64,000 nucleotides of DNA, from NCBI GenBank assembly GCA_902702965.1, contig CACRXP010000051.1, forward strand, positions 382,824 to 446,823, given 5' to 3'. Every line of letters begins with the position of its first letter. The stretch's first letter is position 1. The translations under genes and the position numbers were made by a program. This DNA comes from Spirometra erinaceieuropaei. Its lineage: Eukaryota > Platyhelminthes > Cestoda > Diphyllobothriidea > Diphyllobothriidae. The notes beneath the pieces were generated by a model, which was not told where the DNA came from, did not search any database, and worked only from the letters and a program-made list of their open reading frames with translations. Below, piece by piece: positions 36,901-48,459 of the stretch.

Positions 36901-38058
36901 TAGGGTTGGAAATTCGGTCATTCATCAGTCCATGGATGTGTTAAGCTCCCTACCACGCACGTGTGAAATCCCACACAGTCGGGCCGAATAACACAGACCT
37001 GTCTCGTGATTAACACCAACAATGCAACCATTGGAAGGGACAAGTGGAGGAATCGATGGTCCTGATTCCACATGTAAACACCTCATCCTGTTGCTCTCAG
37101 CAAATCTTAGACGGTCGATGCAATGAGAAATGTAGCAAACACCGATGCTCAAGAGGACGAATGAGAAGATGAGACGAACTCGTGAGTTATCAGCTTGGCA
37201 TCATAATTCTTCAAAGGCATACAACCTGCGCAATATTTGAGGTTGACATTGGAGACGGCGGTGTACCGCTGATGCCGAGGTCATTCGTCCAGACCCTATG
37301 AACGGAGGGCACGGTTGTTGTGGTAGTGACTGCTTTCCCCTACATGCCGTGACCCTCGAAATGAAGCAGTCGTCGGTAGACGAGAGGGAGATGTCGACAG
37401 CGGCCGGTCTACATAATGCAAACCTCAACCACAATTATCTTAGGCAAGCCGACGAAGAAGCTTGCATAGGAATTCAACAGGGCATTCATCGATTTTCAGA
37501 CCAACCAGGCAGCATCAAAGACAGTAAAATTGTTGAAGTAAACTCGTTTTAGGTTCGGATTGCCTAATGACCCTCGGCCGTTCAGCGGCAGGGACTGACG
37601 AGCCCGTCGACAGCCAACACAATAAATGAAGGATATGAGGGATGAGGTCACATCTGCGTGCGTCAGTTTGCGTTCGCGCGCTCCAGTGAGCCTGTACTGT
37701 TCACTGTACGCGCCTAGTCAGGAAATTGGTGTTGGGCTGGCTGCCCGGCGAGTGGGCACCACATGCGGCCCCCTGGTGGGCTGGTTTGTCTGCAGTGTCT
37801 GTCAGTAAAGTCATAAAAGCCTGCAGTAGCGGGCAGGTACCTGGCCTTACGAGCTCAACAGCGTCAAGGTCAACTCACCACAATGCGCGTCACAACCTTC
37901 TAGTATCTAACTTATCTAGGAACAAATGTCAGCGTGCATTCTGCCAAAAATAAACAAAGTCAATACTTCTCTCCGGCCCATTGTATCACTACGTGCATTC
38001 GACCTGCTTAACTGGCTGTTTTGACACCGGAACTTTTTTACCTCGGGCTTTGATGCAG
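36901..38058. other. Unassigned
   Basis: Short open frames at 36925-37152 (-) and 37298-37552 (+) have no recognisable domain. Confidence 0.35.
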
Positions 38059-38244
38059 TTGTTAACTCAGCAACATGGTTTCGATGAAGACCTACAGGAT
38101 TCTGAAGCAGCGACTACGCTATCACTGGTTCATCATATCACCTCAGTTTTCAGTTTTCTTCAACAGAAATTGGTGCTTCAAACCATCGCTGAGCTTTTTA
38201 AGAGTGAACGCAAAGAGAAGGCAAAGTCTTTGACATGCGCTTGA
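38059..38244 (+). CDS. Candidate terminal exon, unknown protein
   Basis: An acceptor-like tttgatgcag ends at 38058, preceded by a T/C tract, and 62 codons follow to TGA at 38242-38244. The translation looks like normal globular protein: LLTQQHGFDEDLQDSEAATT, then a hydrophobic/helical stretch HHITSVFSFLQQKLVLQTIA and a basic end FKSERKEKAKSLTCA. The frame is also open for 26 codons before the acceptor. No family recognised and no partner exon found. It could be a chance open frame. Confidence 0.3.
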   Translation: MLTQQHGFDEDLQDSEAATTLSLVHHITSVFSFLQQKLVLQTIAELFKSERKEKAKSLTCA

Positions 38245-38823
38245 CTTCCATTCTAAAAGTTAGTTAATATTCAAAGGGATTACAGCACTCTAACAGAATG
38301 TTCGCTGGCTAATTTCACTGCTGAAACTATTCTTCAAAAAGGATTAATGTTACTGGTCAAGGTCCACAAATGCAAGTGCTTGACTCTGTATGTTCATCTT
38401 CCTCAAACAGGAAGTTTACACGAAATTTCACAAGCGAAAATGCGAATTTCTTCTGTAGCGGCCGAAGACATTAAAGGTAGCACACCCGGTGTAACTTGAA
38501 GCCCTGGGGGTAGTTTCTGGCATTGAACGAAATGAAGTAAGGGTAAAAATCGGGAGATGACACCCAAAAAATCCGTTACCTAGAAATACTACCTTTAACA
38601 GTGAACTCAAACGCCTTCCGGCTATATCAGCGGTTGCAGGCCCACTTTTACGCACTACTTGGACTTTCCCCGACGACCCAACATGGGCTGGCCGAACGAA
38701 CATCGCAGGAGGTTATATGGACGATGGTCGCTGTTACTCAACCTTCCCCATCGTTATACACGTACACCTGAATATACGGCATGCATTCGCCTTATGGCAG
38801 TTTATTACAAAACAAAAAAACTT
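38245..38823. other. Unassigned
   Basis: Nothing recognised; a 91-codon minus frame at 38428-38703 has no domain I know. Confidence 0.35.
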
Positions 38824-39245
38824 TTAAATAGGATACGTCTGCACAACATGGGACAGGAACAGTTCCCAGACATCTGTCAAAGGCAGGGCATTGAGGCCAA
38901 ACCAAAGACGATACTGTACTTCGTCCATGTGAGCCCACACAGCTTGACCACATACAGGGCCTCCCTCGTGGAGTTTCCTTTTCAGTCTACTCCAGTATGC
39001 CTCAATGGCATTGGTGTGTCGTCCTGTGGTAGGGTCCTTGAAGTTCTTTGAGTGGTTAACAGAGAAATGTAGATAACCTTCTGAGGGAAGACTATTATAC
39101 ACCTTCCACTCGTCCGTTACCACTATACTGTTGTTTTCGACCCATTTTGTAATAACAGAATGGAGTGCGAGCCAAATTCCGTCATACACCTGTTCAAATA
39201 GGGCTTTTCGTCGGCTAGTATCGTACATCCCGACCAGCTACCACC
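38824..39245 (-). pseudogene. Merlin (IS1016/ISXO2-like) DDE transposase, C-terminal part
   Basis: A 134-codon frame from 39228 down to 38824 matches the C-terminal half of Merlin transposases: GMYDTSRRKALF, SIVVTDEWKVYNSLPSEGY, HFSVNHSKNFKDPTTGRHTN, AIEAYWSRLKRKLHEGG and WAHMDEVQYRLWFG. The second Asp (VTDEW) and the Glu (NAIEAYW) of the catalytic triad are visible. The part with the first Asp is absent. Just upstream in element sense the frame has a TAG (GW-stop-LVGM), and repeat R3 begins where the N-terminal part should continue. A truncated, inactive copy. Usual length is roughly twice this. Confidence 0.85.
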
Positions 39246-39345
39246 CATAAAACCCCTATTACTACCTGTCCCGTAAGACAGGCTGCTTTGGTTAGGCGGA
39301 TTTTTTGGGTGCCATCTCCCGATTGTTACCGAAGTACGCTGTTAG
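39236..39345. repeat. Dispersed repeat R3, copy 2
   Basis: See 26605-26730. It abuts the truncated end of the Merlin transposase, so may be an insertion that broke it or part of the Merlin element itself. Confidence 0.6.
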
Positions 39346-40022
39346 ACATCTGGTTGCACTCGTCCAAGCGACAAGGTAGAAAAAGAATTTGACGAGCACA
39401 AATGTATGTATAATAGGAACAGAATGAAAGTTGTGCATAGAGTAATAGTTAACGGTACATAAAAGTATGATTTATATCTGGGAGCTGATCCGTCTAAATG
39501 GGGATTTGACGCCAGCATGCCTGCAAAACAAATGGTGGAGAATGCAGCGCTGTGGGCAGCTGCAGGGGGGAGGGGGGGGGGTGGAAGAGGCCGACGTAGA
39601 GAGCGAGCGTGGTCAGTGTTGCGACGAATGTTGCTGGGATTCGGCGGCAACGTGAGGAAGCGGCACCGGCTATTTTCACCGACACGCAGTTGCACCAACT
39701 CCATCCGAGATCCGCACCAAAAATGGATGCTGATTTAAACTCTTCAAACGTAAATTTTTTCTTTAATCACAATGACTCCAATCTACCCTCAAAGGACATT
39801 CCACTTCTAGCGCGTTTCTTCTCTCCTCTGCCTGTGCTGAAAGTGGGGAGGCACCTTAAAAAGGTCCTTGGATCAAGAGTTGTCAGGCCAGACGGTCTCT
39901 TATTATTTCTCCTTAAATCTTCCTGCTCTCGGGTAGCCCCTCTTCTCACACACCCTATTAGTATGTCCACCATGGAGTCCAGGATGTCTTACGCCTGACG
40001 TACAGGAATAATCCCTCCTTAA

Positions 40023-40382
40023 AAGAAGACGAAGGCACGATCACTTGGACGATAGATCTATTAGGCTTAGCTTTCAAACTCGAATTGGAGTTCATCATCA
40101 GAGACTGCTAGAGTGCAGCAACGTGTGAACATTTATATCTTTGTTCCGTGCGGGGGGAGGCACGNNNNNNNNNNNNNNNNNNNNNNNNNNNNNNNNNNNN
40201 NNNNNNNNNNNNNNNNNNNNNNNNNNNNNNNNNNNNNNNNCGTGCCTCCCCCCGCACGGAACAAAGATATAAATGTTCACACGTTGCTGCACTCTAGCAG
40301 TCTCTGATGATGAACTCCAATTCGAGTTTGAAAGCTAAGCCTAATAGATCTATCGTCCAAGTGATCGTGCCTTCGTCTTCTT
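40023..40382. repeat. Perfect 142-bp inverted repeat flanking an N gap
   Basis: 40023-40164 and 40241-40382 are exact reverse complements as far as I can read, separated only by 76 N. The repeat starts just after the left RT block of LINE-B and ends just before the right RT block. Confidence 0.95.
40165..40240. other. Assembly gap (N run)
   Basis: 76 undetermined bases at the centre of the inverted repeat. Confidence 1.
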
Positions 40383-41500
40383 GTAAACAAGAACCTGGGA
40401 TGCGCATTTATAATCATTCCTATCTCTAAAAAATCCACTAACTTCTGTCCTAAATATTTTCACCATATATGTGCTCCTCCGCACTACTGAAGCCTGCTGA
40501 AATAGTTGTCTTAGATATTATTATGCCATTTTCGTTTAATTTTCCTTATCTGTTACAATTTACATATAGGGACAGACGCAGTACTCTAGATGCTGTTGCG
40601 CTTTCGATCCACTCAGCACAAAGAGATTTAAATAAGGGTTGCCATGCGTACGCACGTTTTTTTCTTGACTACTCCTCTGCCTTCAATAGTTTCGCATGTC
40701 ATCTCCTTACCAAAACATCCGCGTGCGGCCCTCCTGTCTAGGCTGTCTCTTGGCTTGGTGATTATTTTACTTCCCAGCCGTCAGTTCGTCCACTCTTATA
40801 GGCGGAAATATACTGTACTTCCCAATAACTGTGGAGTTCTTCAAGGTTTCATTTTATCCTGTCACCCCTTTTACCTCCACACTGATGACTTCTGATCGCC
40901 AAATGACTGTCTGCACCTTAATCGTGCGGACTAGTTGTTGTTCATTCTCTTAAAAGTTCAACACATCTTCAGTTTCTGAAGGATGGCCGGGACCATGTCT
41001 CAGCATGGTCGTTCGAAATTGGTCTTCTACTGAATAGTCAGAAATCAGTCCAGTTTGTTTTCCGCCTGCGACCCTCTCCCATTGCAGAATCCTAGGAAAT
41101 CTTTCTCAACGAGGTATCCTTTTTCGGATACCTTGGTGTTACCCTGACATCAAATTTTTTTATCCTCCTCTTACTACTGAAGCCATTTTAACTAAAATTC
41201 CTAGTCTTCATTATTACATTCGTCGTTTACGTCCCTGTCACACACCTCGACCCCTAATCTGGGGATTCATAGATGTCTGCATTCTCCCTCTCATTCTCGA
41301 TCCTTCTCCTGTTGTTTTTCCTGCTTTGCTTTGAAAAATATACAGATTTTAAAACTTGTCCTCTGAATGCACTTTTCTCCTGCTGGTGTTTCCTCTGTTG
41401 TTTTAGTCGATTTGATAACATGACATTTCAAAAACGGTCAGACAATTCACCGATCGAATTCTGGATGATGCTGTCCATCCCCCTTCACTAATTGCAGTGA
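40383..41500 (+). pseudogene. LINE-B reverse transcriptase, frameshifted
   Basis: Recognisable from YRDRRSTLDAV through FLDYSSAFNS (catalytic Asp block) and NCGVLQGFIL to HTDDF; the expected second catalytic motif around 40920 (ADD) is not readable. At least two frame changes between 40640 and 40740. Not functional. Confidence 0.75.
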
Positions 41501-41769
41501 AGTCGTTTCGCCCAGTGCGCCTGAGCTTCCGACATAGCTCTTCTCGTACATCGGCGCATAAGCGCTCCGTATGGCTATTTCTGTCACCATACCTTCAGTC
41601 TAAAGACCAAGAAATACAAAAAGTGAGACTTGAACTGTCCCCTTAATATATGTTCGTTCCTTTACATAAACCTTTTGACTCTTGTGCAGTTTGCTAATTC
41701 ATCTTCTGGGGACAGTGAATGGAGTCCTTTTTGTTGGAGATTTCGATTAGTGCCTTAGAAATAAAGCGT

Positions 41770-41781
41770 ATCTCTCTCTCT

Positions 41782-41821
<40 letters not shown>
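41770..41821. repeat. (TC)n microsatellite
   Basis: Almost pure TC/CT for about 50 bp, following aaataaagcgta; probably the 3' tail of LINE-B. Confidence 0.9.
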
Positions 41822-41824
<3 letters not shown>

Positions 41825-42239
41825 CTACTCTGTCCAGTTCGTGGACGTTAAACAGAAACAATTGAAAAAAGGAGCGGCGGTTGCCGAGACAATGATGTTA
41901 TTCACCTGCTCTTTCGGACTCGTACCCCAACCCAACATCAGAAGTAGCACCAGACACGGATAGTGGATGCACGGGTATTGCAGTATTTATAAGATGCATG
42001 TGTTTTGTCACCACGTGCCTACGGAAGTTGGCGGCTCCCGAAATCACTGAAGGTGGTTGCATTTAGTGCGAGAATGACTTGATTGCCCTAATCCGAGTCG
42101 TTATTAGCCGTAATTTCATCACCCGTGTTAGTTACTGACTTGATAATTGCCGAGAAATTCGGTTCACCAACACAGCACTAGAAACAGAGTTCGCGCGTGC
42201 GTTTTCCCTTGGCCAAGCACTCTGCCCATCCAAGGGATG
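41822..42239. other. Unassigned
   Basis: Searched for the missing Penelope endonuclease on the minus strand; not seen. Confidence 0.4.
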
Positions 42240-43690
42240 AGTACAGAATATGGAGGCGGCAGATCAGCTCATTCTTAATCGCTTAGGGCAGGAAAACCAG
42301 GACTCAAACTGCTCTCAGCTCGTGTTTGCCACTTTGCTCGAGGATTTCGGCCTCGTCGAGTTTGAGGGTTTCTGTTGAGACTCAATACTTTTGCCGTGTC
42401 TGTCGCATTCCTGAACCCTTTGGTTTTCAAACTACCACAGGATTTGCTGCATACATCGTACACTTTGTGTCCGGGACGACGGCATTGCGATGTCTTTGGA
42501 TGCCAGCACCTGATTCCGTACAATGACGACGAAAGTATTATCTACATGCCAAACCCAGGATATCCGTTTTTGGTATCGAAAGACCAGTGACTTCAGTCGT
42601 TCGGAGACCTCGTCGGCCTTGAGTCCCGGAATCGATGAAACCATTGGCTTGCCTTTCACCCGCTCGTCGATTGTTCCGTCGAACGTGAAGTGTTTCCTGG
42701 GACAGAATTTCAGAGGCTGAAGGATTTAAGCATGATCAAGGCGATTCTTCGTTTTAGCGTTCTTAATTTGCAGGACTGTCTCCGTTGCCAGATCCTGGGA
42801 CACATAAGTGAACGGGGGACGATGCATCAAAAGTTATTGCAACCTCACCTGACAGGAGACTTACACCTTTAAGTTTTTCTCAAAACTGTGCTGATAAGAT
42901 GACTGCGGTCAGAAATGTGGGAGGCCGAAACTGCCACGTTGCCTATCTGTTAGTTGGAATGGTTTTGAGCGATAGGCCGGATCAGAGGGGAGTGCCTTCT
43001 TGTTCACCTTGGGAAGGCCATCGAACCTGGCCAAGGGAATTTCTTGGGGTCTCACCATGCATCCGTCGATCGTCGGCATTCCCTCTGAGTTGTCCATCGC
43101 TAACAACGTCCCACTATTTCTGCTTGTCAGCGACATAGAATTGGGAATTACTCAGTAAGCTTTTGACTTTCTGAGGATAGTCTGCTCTGTCCAGTACGTT
43201 CGTAGAAAGCCCTTGCCTGTGGGCACGGCAACAAAGTCTTTTTCAGCCCTGACTTCTTTTGGCGCATCAAGTTCAACCTTAGGAGGACTTTGCGCAGTCT
43301 GTCGGCCATGAGGAGAGACGATATCTTGTGTCGGATAATGCTATCGGTCTCCTCCGTCGATTCCAGCTGACTGCGAACTGACTCCACCACTGCAACCATG
43401 CTGACAGGTTTGGCATCAGCCGTGTTGAATGAGGCTTCATACTGTAACATCTAAACTTCACTTTCATCGGCATCCTTGGCGATATTCTATAAACCAGCAC
43501 CAGTGCCAGCCGTGTACCCTTGTGCACCAAGTTCTCTTACATTGCACTGTCTGTGGTAATGGATTGGATCGTGAATCCAAAAAGTCAGGCCAATATATTT
43601 CTTGCTCCAGCGACTGTGCCTCCTTCTTCTTAGCATAATCCCCAGCTGTTTCGACTTCCATCACTCTGAACATCCAGCTCATGATGGAGA
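42240..43690 (-). mobile_element. Penelope-like element, RT region, decayed
   Basis: In minus sense, high to low: a spacer/N-terminal region (43450-43148) with FNTADAKP, IIRHKISSLL and KTLLPCPQARAFYERTGQ (the family's ILPADKGR..V-type block). Then RFDGLPKVNKKALPSDP at about 43030 (family motif GLPKVHK), MKGKPMVSSIPGLKADEVSE at 42659 (family KGTPMGSPISG), WVWHVDNTFVVI (the catalytic YVDD box, altered to HVDN), and CGSLKTKGFRNATDTAKVL with NRNPQTRRG. Many frame changes. The GIY-YIG endonuclease expected after the RT was not found below 42240. An inactive 5'-to-RT fragment. Confidence 0.8.
42432..42659 (-). pseudogene. Penelope-like RT core (blocks 4-5)
   Basis: 75-codon frame with KGKPMVSSIPGL, LKSLVFRYQKR and HVDNTFVVIVRNQVLASKD. 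Compared with the family, Gly-Ser-Pro after KGTPM is lost and the second Asp of the YVDD box is Asn, so polymerase activity is not expected. Confidence 0.75.
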
Positions 43691-43725
43691 ACGATGTCAG
43701 TATTCGTGTGGCCTACGATAACGAC

Positions 43726-43760
<35 letters not shown>

Positions 43761-43976
43761 CAACAGTATTAATAGTAACAATGAGGAGGAGGAGGAGGAG
43801 GAGGAGGAGGAGGAGAAGGAGGAGGGGGAGGAGGAGGGGAAAGAGAAGAAAGAGAGGGAGGACGACGATGACGACTGCTGCTGCTACTGCTACCACCACT
43901 ACTGCCGCCGCCGTTGCTGCCGTGATAATGAGGATGGTGGTGGTGGTGGTGGTGGTGGTGGTGGTGGTGGTGGTGT
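43726..43976. repeat. Compound trinucleotide microsatellite
   Basis: (AAT)n at 43726-43764, (GAG)n with interruptions at 43782-43860, short GAC/TGC/CAC/GCC runs, then (GGT)n at 43934-43975. All six frames read long homopolymers (Asn, Glu, Arg, Gly, Val, His), which are artefacts of the repeat and not proteins. Confidence 0.95.
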
Positions 43977-45434
43977 TTAGTGGTCATTTCTGGACTCCTT
44001 GTTCACGGCAGATAATCAAGCCCCGCGAACGGCACTGTGCAACTAGGGACAAAAGGCACACAAAGTCCCGAGTCGCACTACACAGTTGTCCGATATCCCA
44101 TAAACACGGCGATATGCAAACCCTCCACAAGAGACTAGAAACGTAGTTCAAAAAATTGGATAACAAGGCGACTCGCACAGTTTACCGCAACTCTGGTATC
44201 GGGTCCCGCCTAACAGGAGCAACGGTCACAGCACCCTCAAGGGCTGACTCAACTATACTGGAAATGCTTGCATAGCGCCATTCAAGCTACATGTAAATCT
44301 TTGTACGAATGAGAAAGCTTCTGACCACAAGTGACAATACTGACTATACAACCGAGCACCTACTTTCCCCTTCGATGATAACTCATCATCGGCCAGCCGG
44401 TGGACAATTCAGCGCCCGCATAAGGATTGCTTATGAGACGTGAAATGGTTGGATTTCGGTGGGATCATATGCTCACAGACTCCATCAATCAGAGGCAGTG
44501 TCCACGTGAGTTCACTTTACAATGTCTGCCCGAGACTGAAAACTGATGTGCCCAATAGGTGTCAACAGCGTGATAGCAGTGAGGACAGACGTCATCGAAA
44601 ATGCTACCCTCCCTCTCATGGCGGAGTCCGGTTGGTTTACCTCAGGGGTCAGAAGTTTGCCGCCAAGGTTGATTCTAACCAGAGAGCGACGTCAGAGCAA
44701 CCTCCGGGGATGAAGGCATATGGGCTTTGGAAATAAACCTACTGTTCCGGAGGGTTTTATAATGAACTCACTTTTTGTTTGTGGTGTTACCAATCAGTGA
44801 CTTCCACCGTGACTGCTTACAAATTCCTTAAGATATTTGGGGTGCTCAAAATCTCCACTACTTAGGCAACTTATAAGGGCTTTAGGCACCTTATGGTGCG
44901 CTAGGTCTCTGTGCAGTATGAAGATGGATCTGATCAGTTCAACACTTTGTCTCATGCGTCGCCCTTGTAATCTTGATTTTTCGAGCGTTCCTCTCCCGTG
45001 GCTGGGTAAAAGTTGAAAAATTTGTTTTATTTTTACCTGCTCGCTTGCTTGAAGAGGGCAATGGTAGTAGTCAGGCCGTACGAAGTGCGAAACCCTGGAC
45101 CACTACTGCTCATTTGGCCAGTGCAATTGGGAATTAGAGCATCTGTCTACCAGTCTCCCATCGAGACCGACCTACCGGCGGACAGCACCGCCTAGGCATA
45201 CTTATTTTCGTATCATTAGGCCCGACTGTCGTGCAAATGTTCGCATGCTTTCCAAGCTCCCACCCAGAGGTTTTGACTGCCGAAGGATCAGGGTAAACTT
45301 GAAGATGATCTCAGTGGGTCATATGGTGGTCTCTAAGGTGGTGGTCTTTAAGGGACCAACATTCCCTGTGGCCCTGTGTGTGGGGAAAAGACAACTGATG
45401 CCTAAGGGAGGTTGCCGGGTAGAGAGCAGAATGT
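43977..45434. other. Unassigned
   Basis: No product, RNA gene or repeat recognised. Confidence 0.35.
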
Positions 45435-45600
45435 GGACTCCCGTGTTACAGATGGCCTTACGTCAAATTCCGCGAGAGGTAAGGTTAGAGCCGGAGTTAG
45501 GGTTGGAGTTAATGCTAGGGTTACGATTAAAGCTAAGGCAACGGGAACAGGCACCCCCTGGAATTTAGCGCAAGGCCAACTGTACTATGAGAGGTCCTTA
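45435..45600. mobile_element. Small TIR element, family T1, with telomere-like interior
   Basis: Core ends 45447-45471 (tacagatggccttacgtcaa...) and 45560-45584 (ggaatttagcgcaaggccaa...) are inverted repeats. Similarity extends outward to ggactcccgtgt on the left and the complement of cctctcatagt...ggacc on the right, so the full TIR is about 35 bp. Interior: gttagggttggagttaatgctagggtta-type degenerate TTAGGG repeats. No coding capacity. Confidence 0.8.
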
Positions 45601-48459
45601 TTTCCGTATCCAAACGGCTGCTGAAGTTTTGTCACAAACGTTGCTAGGATACACCAATGGGGAGGCCGAGTTTAACCAAGGGGAGAAAGACAAAAACAAC
45701 TCATTCGTTTGCCAACGGGCTGTCGTTAACAGAAGTTTTGGGAAGAACGTATCCACCGCCGATCTTGGTGGTCGATATTCCATGTACTTCTGAGGGGATT
45801 CATTGACGTAGCAATATTCTCTTCAGAAATCACTAACAAGGAAAAACTTATCTTCTAGTGCAACTGAAAATTCTGCCTATTAAGTAAGAAGTCAGACTTA
45901 GTTTCTGGTTTAAGGAGAGATAGTTATGGAAATTTGTACAGTGCCCGTCCCGTATTTTTGACTGACGTTAGTACGGAGAGTTGTCTGAGTTTTCGCTTTG
46001 TACTGCGTCTAAAAATGAAAATGGTTTTTCTATTTTCTGCCTAGACAGGCGATACGGGAGTGCCTTCGTTCTCCTTGATAAGAGACCACACAAATTGCGA
46101 GTCTCGCGAATGCAAAGCAATCATCGAAATGACCGCCACATTGATTAAATTCTTCAATAAGCTGGTCCAACATGCTTTTCTATAGATGTTTCATAAACTC
46201 GCCTGCAAGCAGGGATCTCAAGGGTTATCGCAGACTGAAAAGAAGATGAAATTAGTCATTAAGGTAAGGTTATGCAGTAAATGTCCAACCAGAAGTAGCT
46301 CACTTAGTGCCTCCATCAGTATTCAGATAGGGCGCTGATTAGCGAGAAATTCTTCACACTGGCATGTTGTTGTTGCCGTCAGAATAACGTCTATGATAAG
46401 AGATTTCACACCAAGAAACGTGGAGTTTCGTTGTTTTCATCCTGGTCGCTTTGTTATTCACGACTTAACGTATCTCAGACGCCCTCGCAATGGTTTGTTT
46501 TGAGTGATTAATTCGAGTTTTTTTCCAATAGCCGAGTAAATTTAATTGTACCTAACCTGCAATAAATGCACTGGCAAATTAAGTTTATGGAATTTCAACG
46601 AGCCCTGTGTCCTTGGTGGTTTCACACCAGCACACATGACCTTGACCATGAAAGTTATTGTCGCTTAGACACCGGAGAAACTCTGTAATCCGCGATCCAA
46701 TGGTGCCTGTTTGATCTTTGTTTCCTGCTTCCCATCTGAAATGGATCGGACTAATTCAAGGCGATTTGGCTTTTTAAGCATAATCATATTTTCTGATAAG
46801 GCCTACCCCTAATTCTTTGTCGGAAGCGCCTCTAGAGCACTTGGTTAGTAAAGTCAAAGGCATGGGTCATGTCATTTCTCTTCTGCAGCTGAATGGCGCA
46901 AATATGAGACTCGGCTTGACAACGTTAGCTTTTGGTTTGCCTTTTGATTTCAACCTACACAAGATGGCCGTTAAGTCATTGCACAAGCTAGCTAGTTAGG
47001 GTACCTTTTGCCATTGACTTTTAAAAATCATTTCAGAATTTGAAAGTTTGCCCCCTGGAGATTTGTTGTGGAATGTTTTCCGGTCGGTCGATGCGCAATA
47101 GCCGTTACATTCTCTACTGAAGTCAGCATTTCGTTTTTCTAACGTAAACTCATTTCTTACGTGTTTGCATGAGGTTAAATATGGGTATCATTTAGGTGAC
47201 ATCAAACATCTTACCTAGCTTAAAAAGCTCAATTCCCTACGTATCTCATAATAAAAATAAACGTAACAAATTAACAAAAAGTTAATCAGTTTTTTACTGG
47301 TAGAGCGGCTTAGGAGCCATCCTGCGACTTATATCTGGCCTTCATTATCAAATTTTCTGAAGCTTCAAATATGCTCTCTGCGAGGGGATAAGGTAGACTT
47401 TCACTAAAAGATTTCAAAATAAACCTTCGAGTAGGACGGCAATACCACTATGCATGGATTTCGTTAAGTAAATTACGCCTGATACACCTGAAAAGGTCAC
47501 CGAGGAACAAGACAGCATCATTGACAATCTGCAGCCCTCTCTGACGTGTCATTCGGAAGTAGGAAGTATTCGGACCGAATCTCTCCTTGGCCTCCTTATT
47601 GGTCAGTGTTTGTCAAACTGCGCCGCAGCTCACTAGTGTGCCACAACACCTTACAGATGTGCGGCGAAATGAATCAAGGACTTTGTTAACTTTTTAAAGA
47701 TTTCTTCACCAGAGCAAATAATGGCTGGTGGTGGAAATCCCAGGTTGGCCACTAAACTCGAATGTAGATAACTGTCACTGGTAGTCCAGGCCATACTTCC
47801 GTTGGCTACAATCCCCCAAACTTAGAGATTTAGTTTCATTCAGCTGGGCTTTTCCCAACTTTGTGACTCGTTAGTGGGTGGTTGAAAACGCCCGCGCAAA
47901 ATTCTGCCAATAGCTAAGACTTTTAAAGTAGTTTTGGTTGAGTAGTATCCGCTTGCTACGAACTTCGCAAAGCATGATAACAGTTCCACTTAACAGAACT
48001 CAGTATGAGTAAACAGTATATGTGTCTGGTGGCTTAGAAAAATGCCGCAGTTCTCCATAGAATTATGGGCATTTCCAAGCAAAGGGTTAAAGTTGGGCCG
48101 GAACTTTTCGATTGACCGGAATTACCCCAATCCTGACTCCATGACGGGCCTTGTTTGTGTAGCTGTGTTCAGTGTACTTCAGTCGTTATAGCCCTACCTT
48201 CCTTCCTGAAAGTCGTGGCCGACCGGTTTCATTGTACTGGCAACCATATTTGCCTCGGAGTTCAAGCAATTACAGGTCACTTGATTTCATCCTCGATGCT
48301 CCTGCTGCAAAATAATTTTACCTTATCCCGGACGCTTAATACAGCTCAGACGCACGGGTTTCGAGGCAGCCATAGCCTTCTGCGGTCCCAGTTAACAACT
48401 TACTCCATAGGATAATGCAAAGCAGACCACTTCGACACACGACCACTTGGATAATGCAA
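45601..48459. other. Unassigned
   Basis: No product, RNA gene or repeat recognised; AT-rich in parts. Confidence 0.35.

Larger units (their letters stand above)
39740..41800 (+). mobile_element. Second LINE (CR1/Jockey-like RT), LINE-B, decayed
   Basis: 39770-40015 reads like the N-terminal RT block (LKKVLGSRVVRPDGLLLFLL, HPISMSTMESRMSYA). After the inverted repeat the RT resumes at about 40400 with FIIIPISKKSTNF, LLQFTYRDRRSTLDAVA, ARFFLDYSSAFNS, SRQFVHSYRRKYTVLPNNCG, VLQGFIL and HTDDF. Near 41030-41150 come NGLLLN and YLGVTLTS. These are RT blocks 0-5 and the thumb of CR1/Jockey-type LINEs, in several frames. The 3' end is probably aaataaagcg followed by a TC-rich tail at 41760-41821. Confidence 0.75.

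Noticed and set aside
43681..44146. Long open frames with Asn, Glu, Gly, His or Val runs
   Set aside because: They are translations of a trinucleotide microsatellite.
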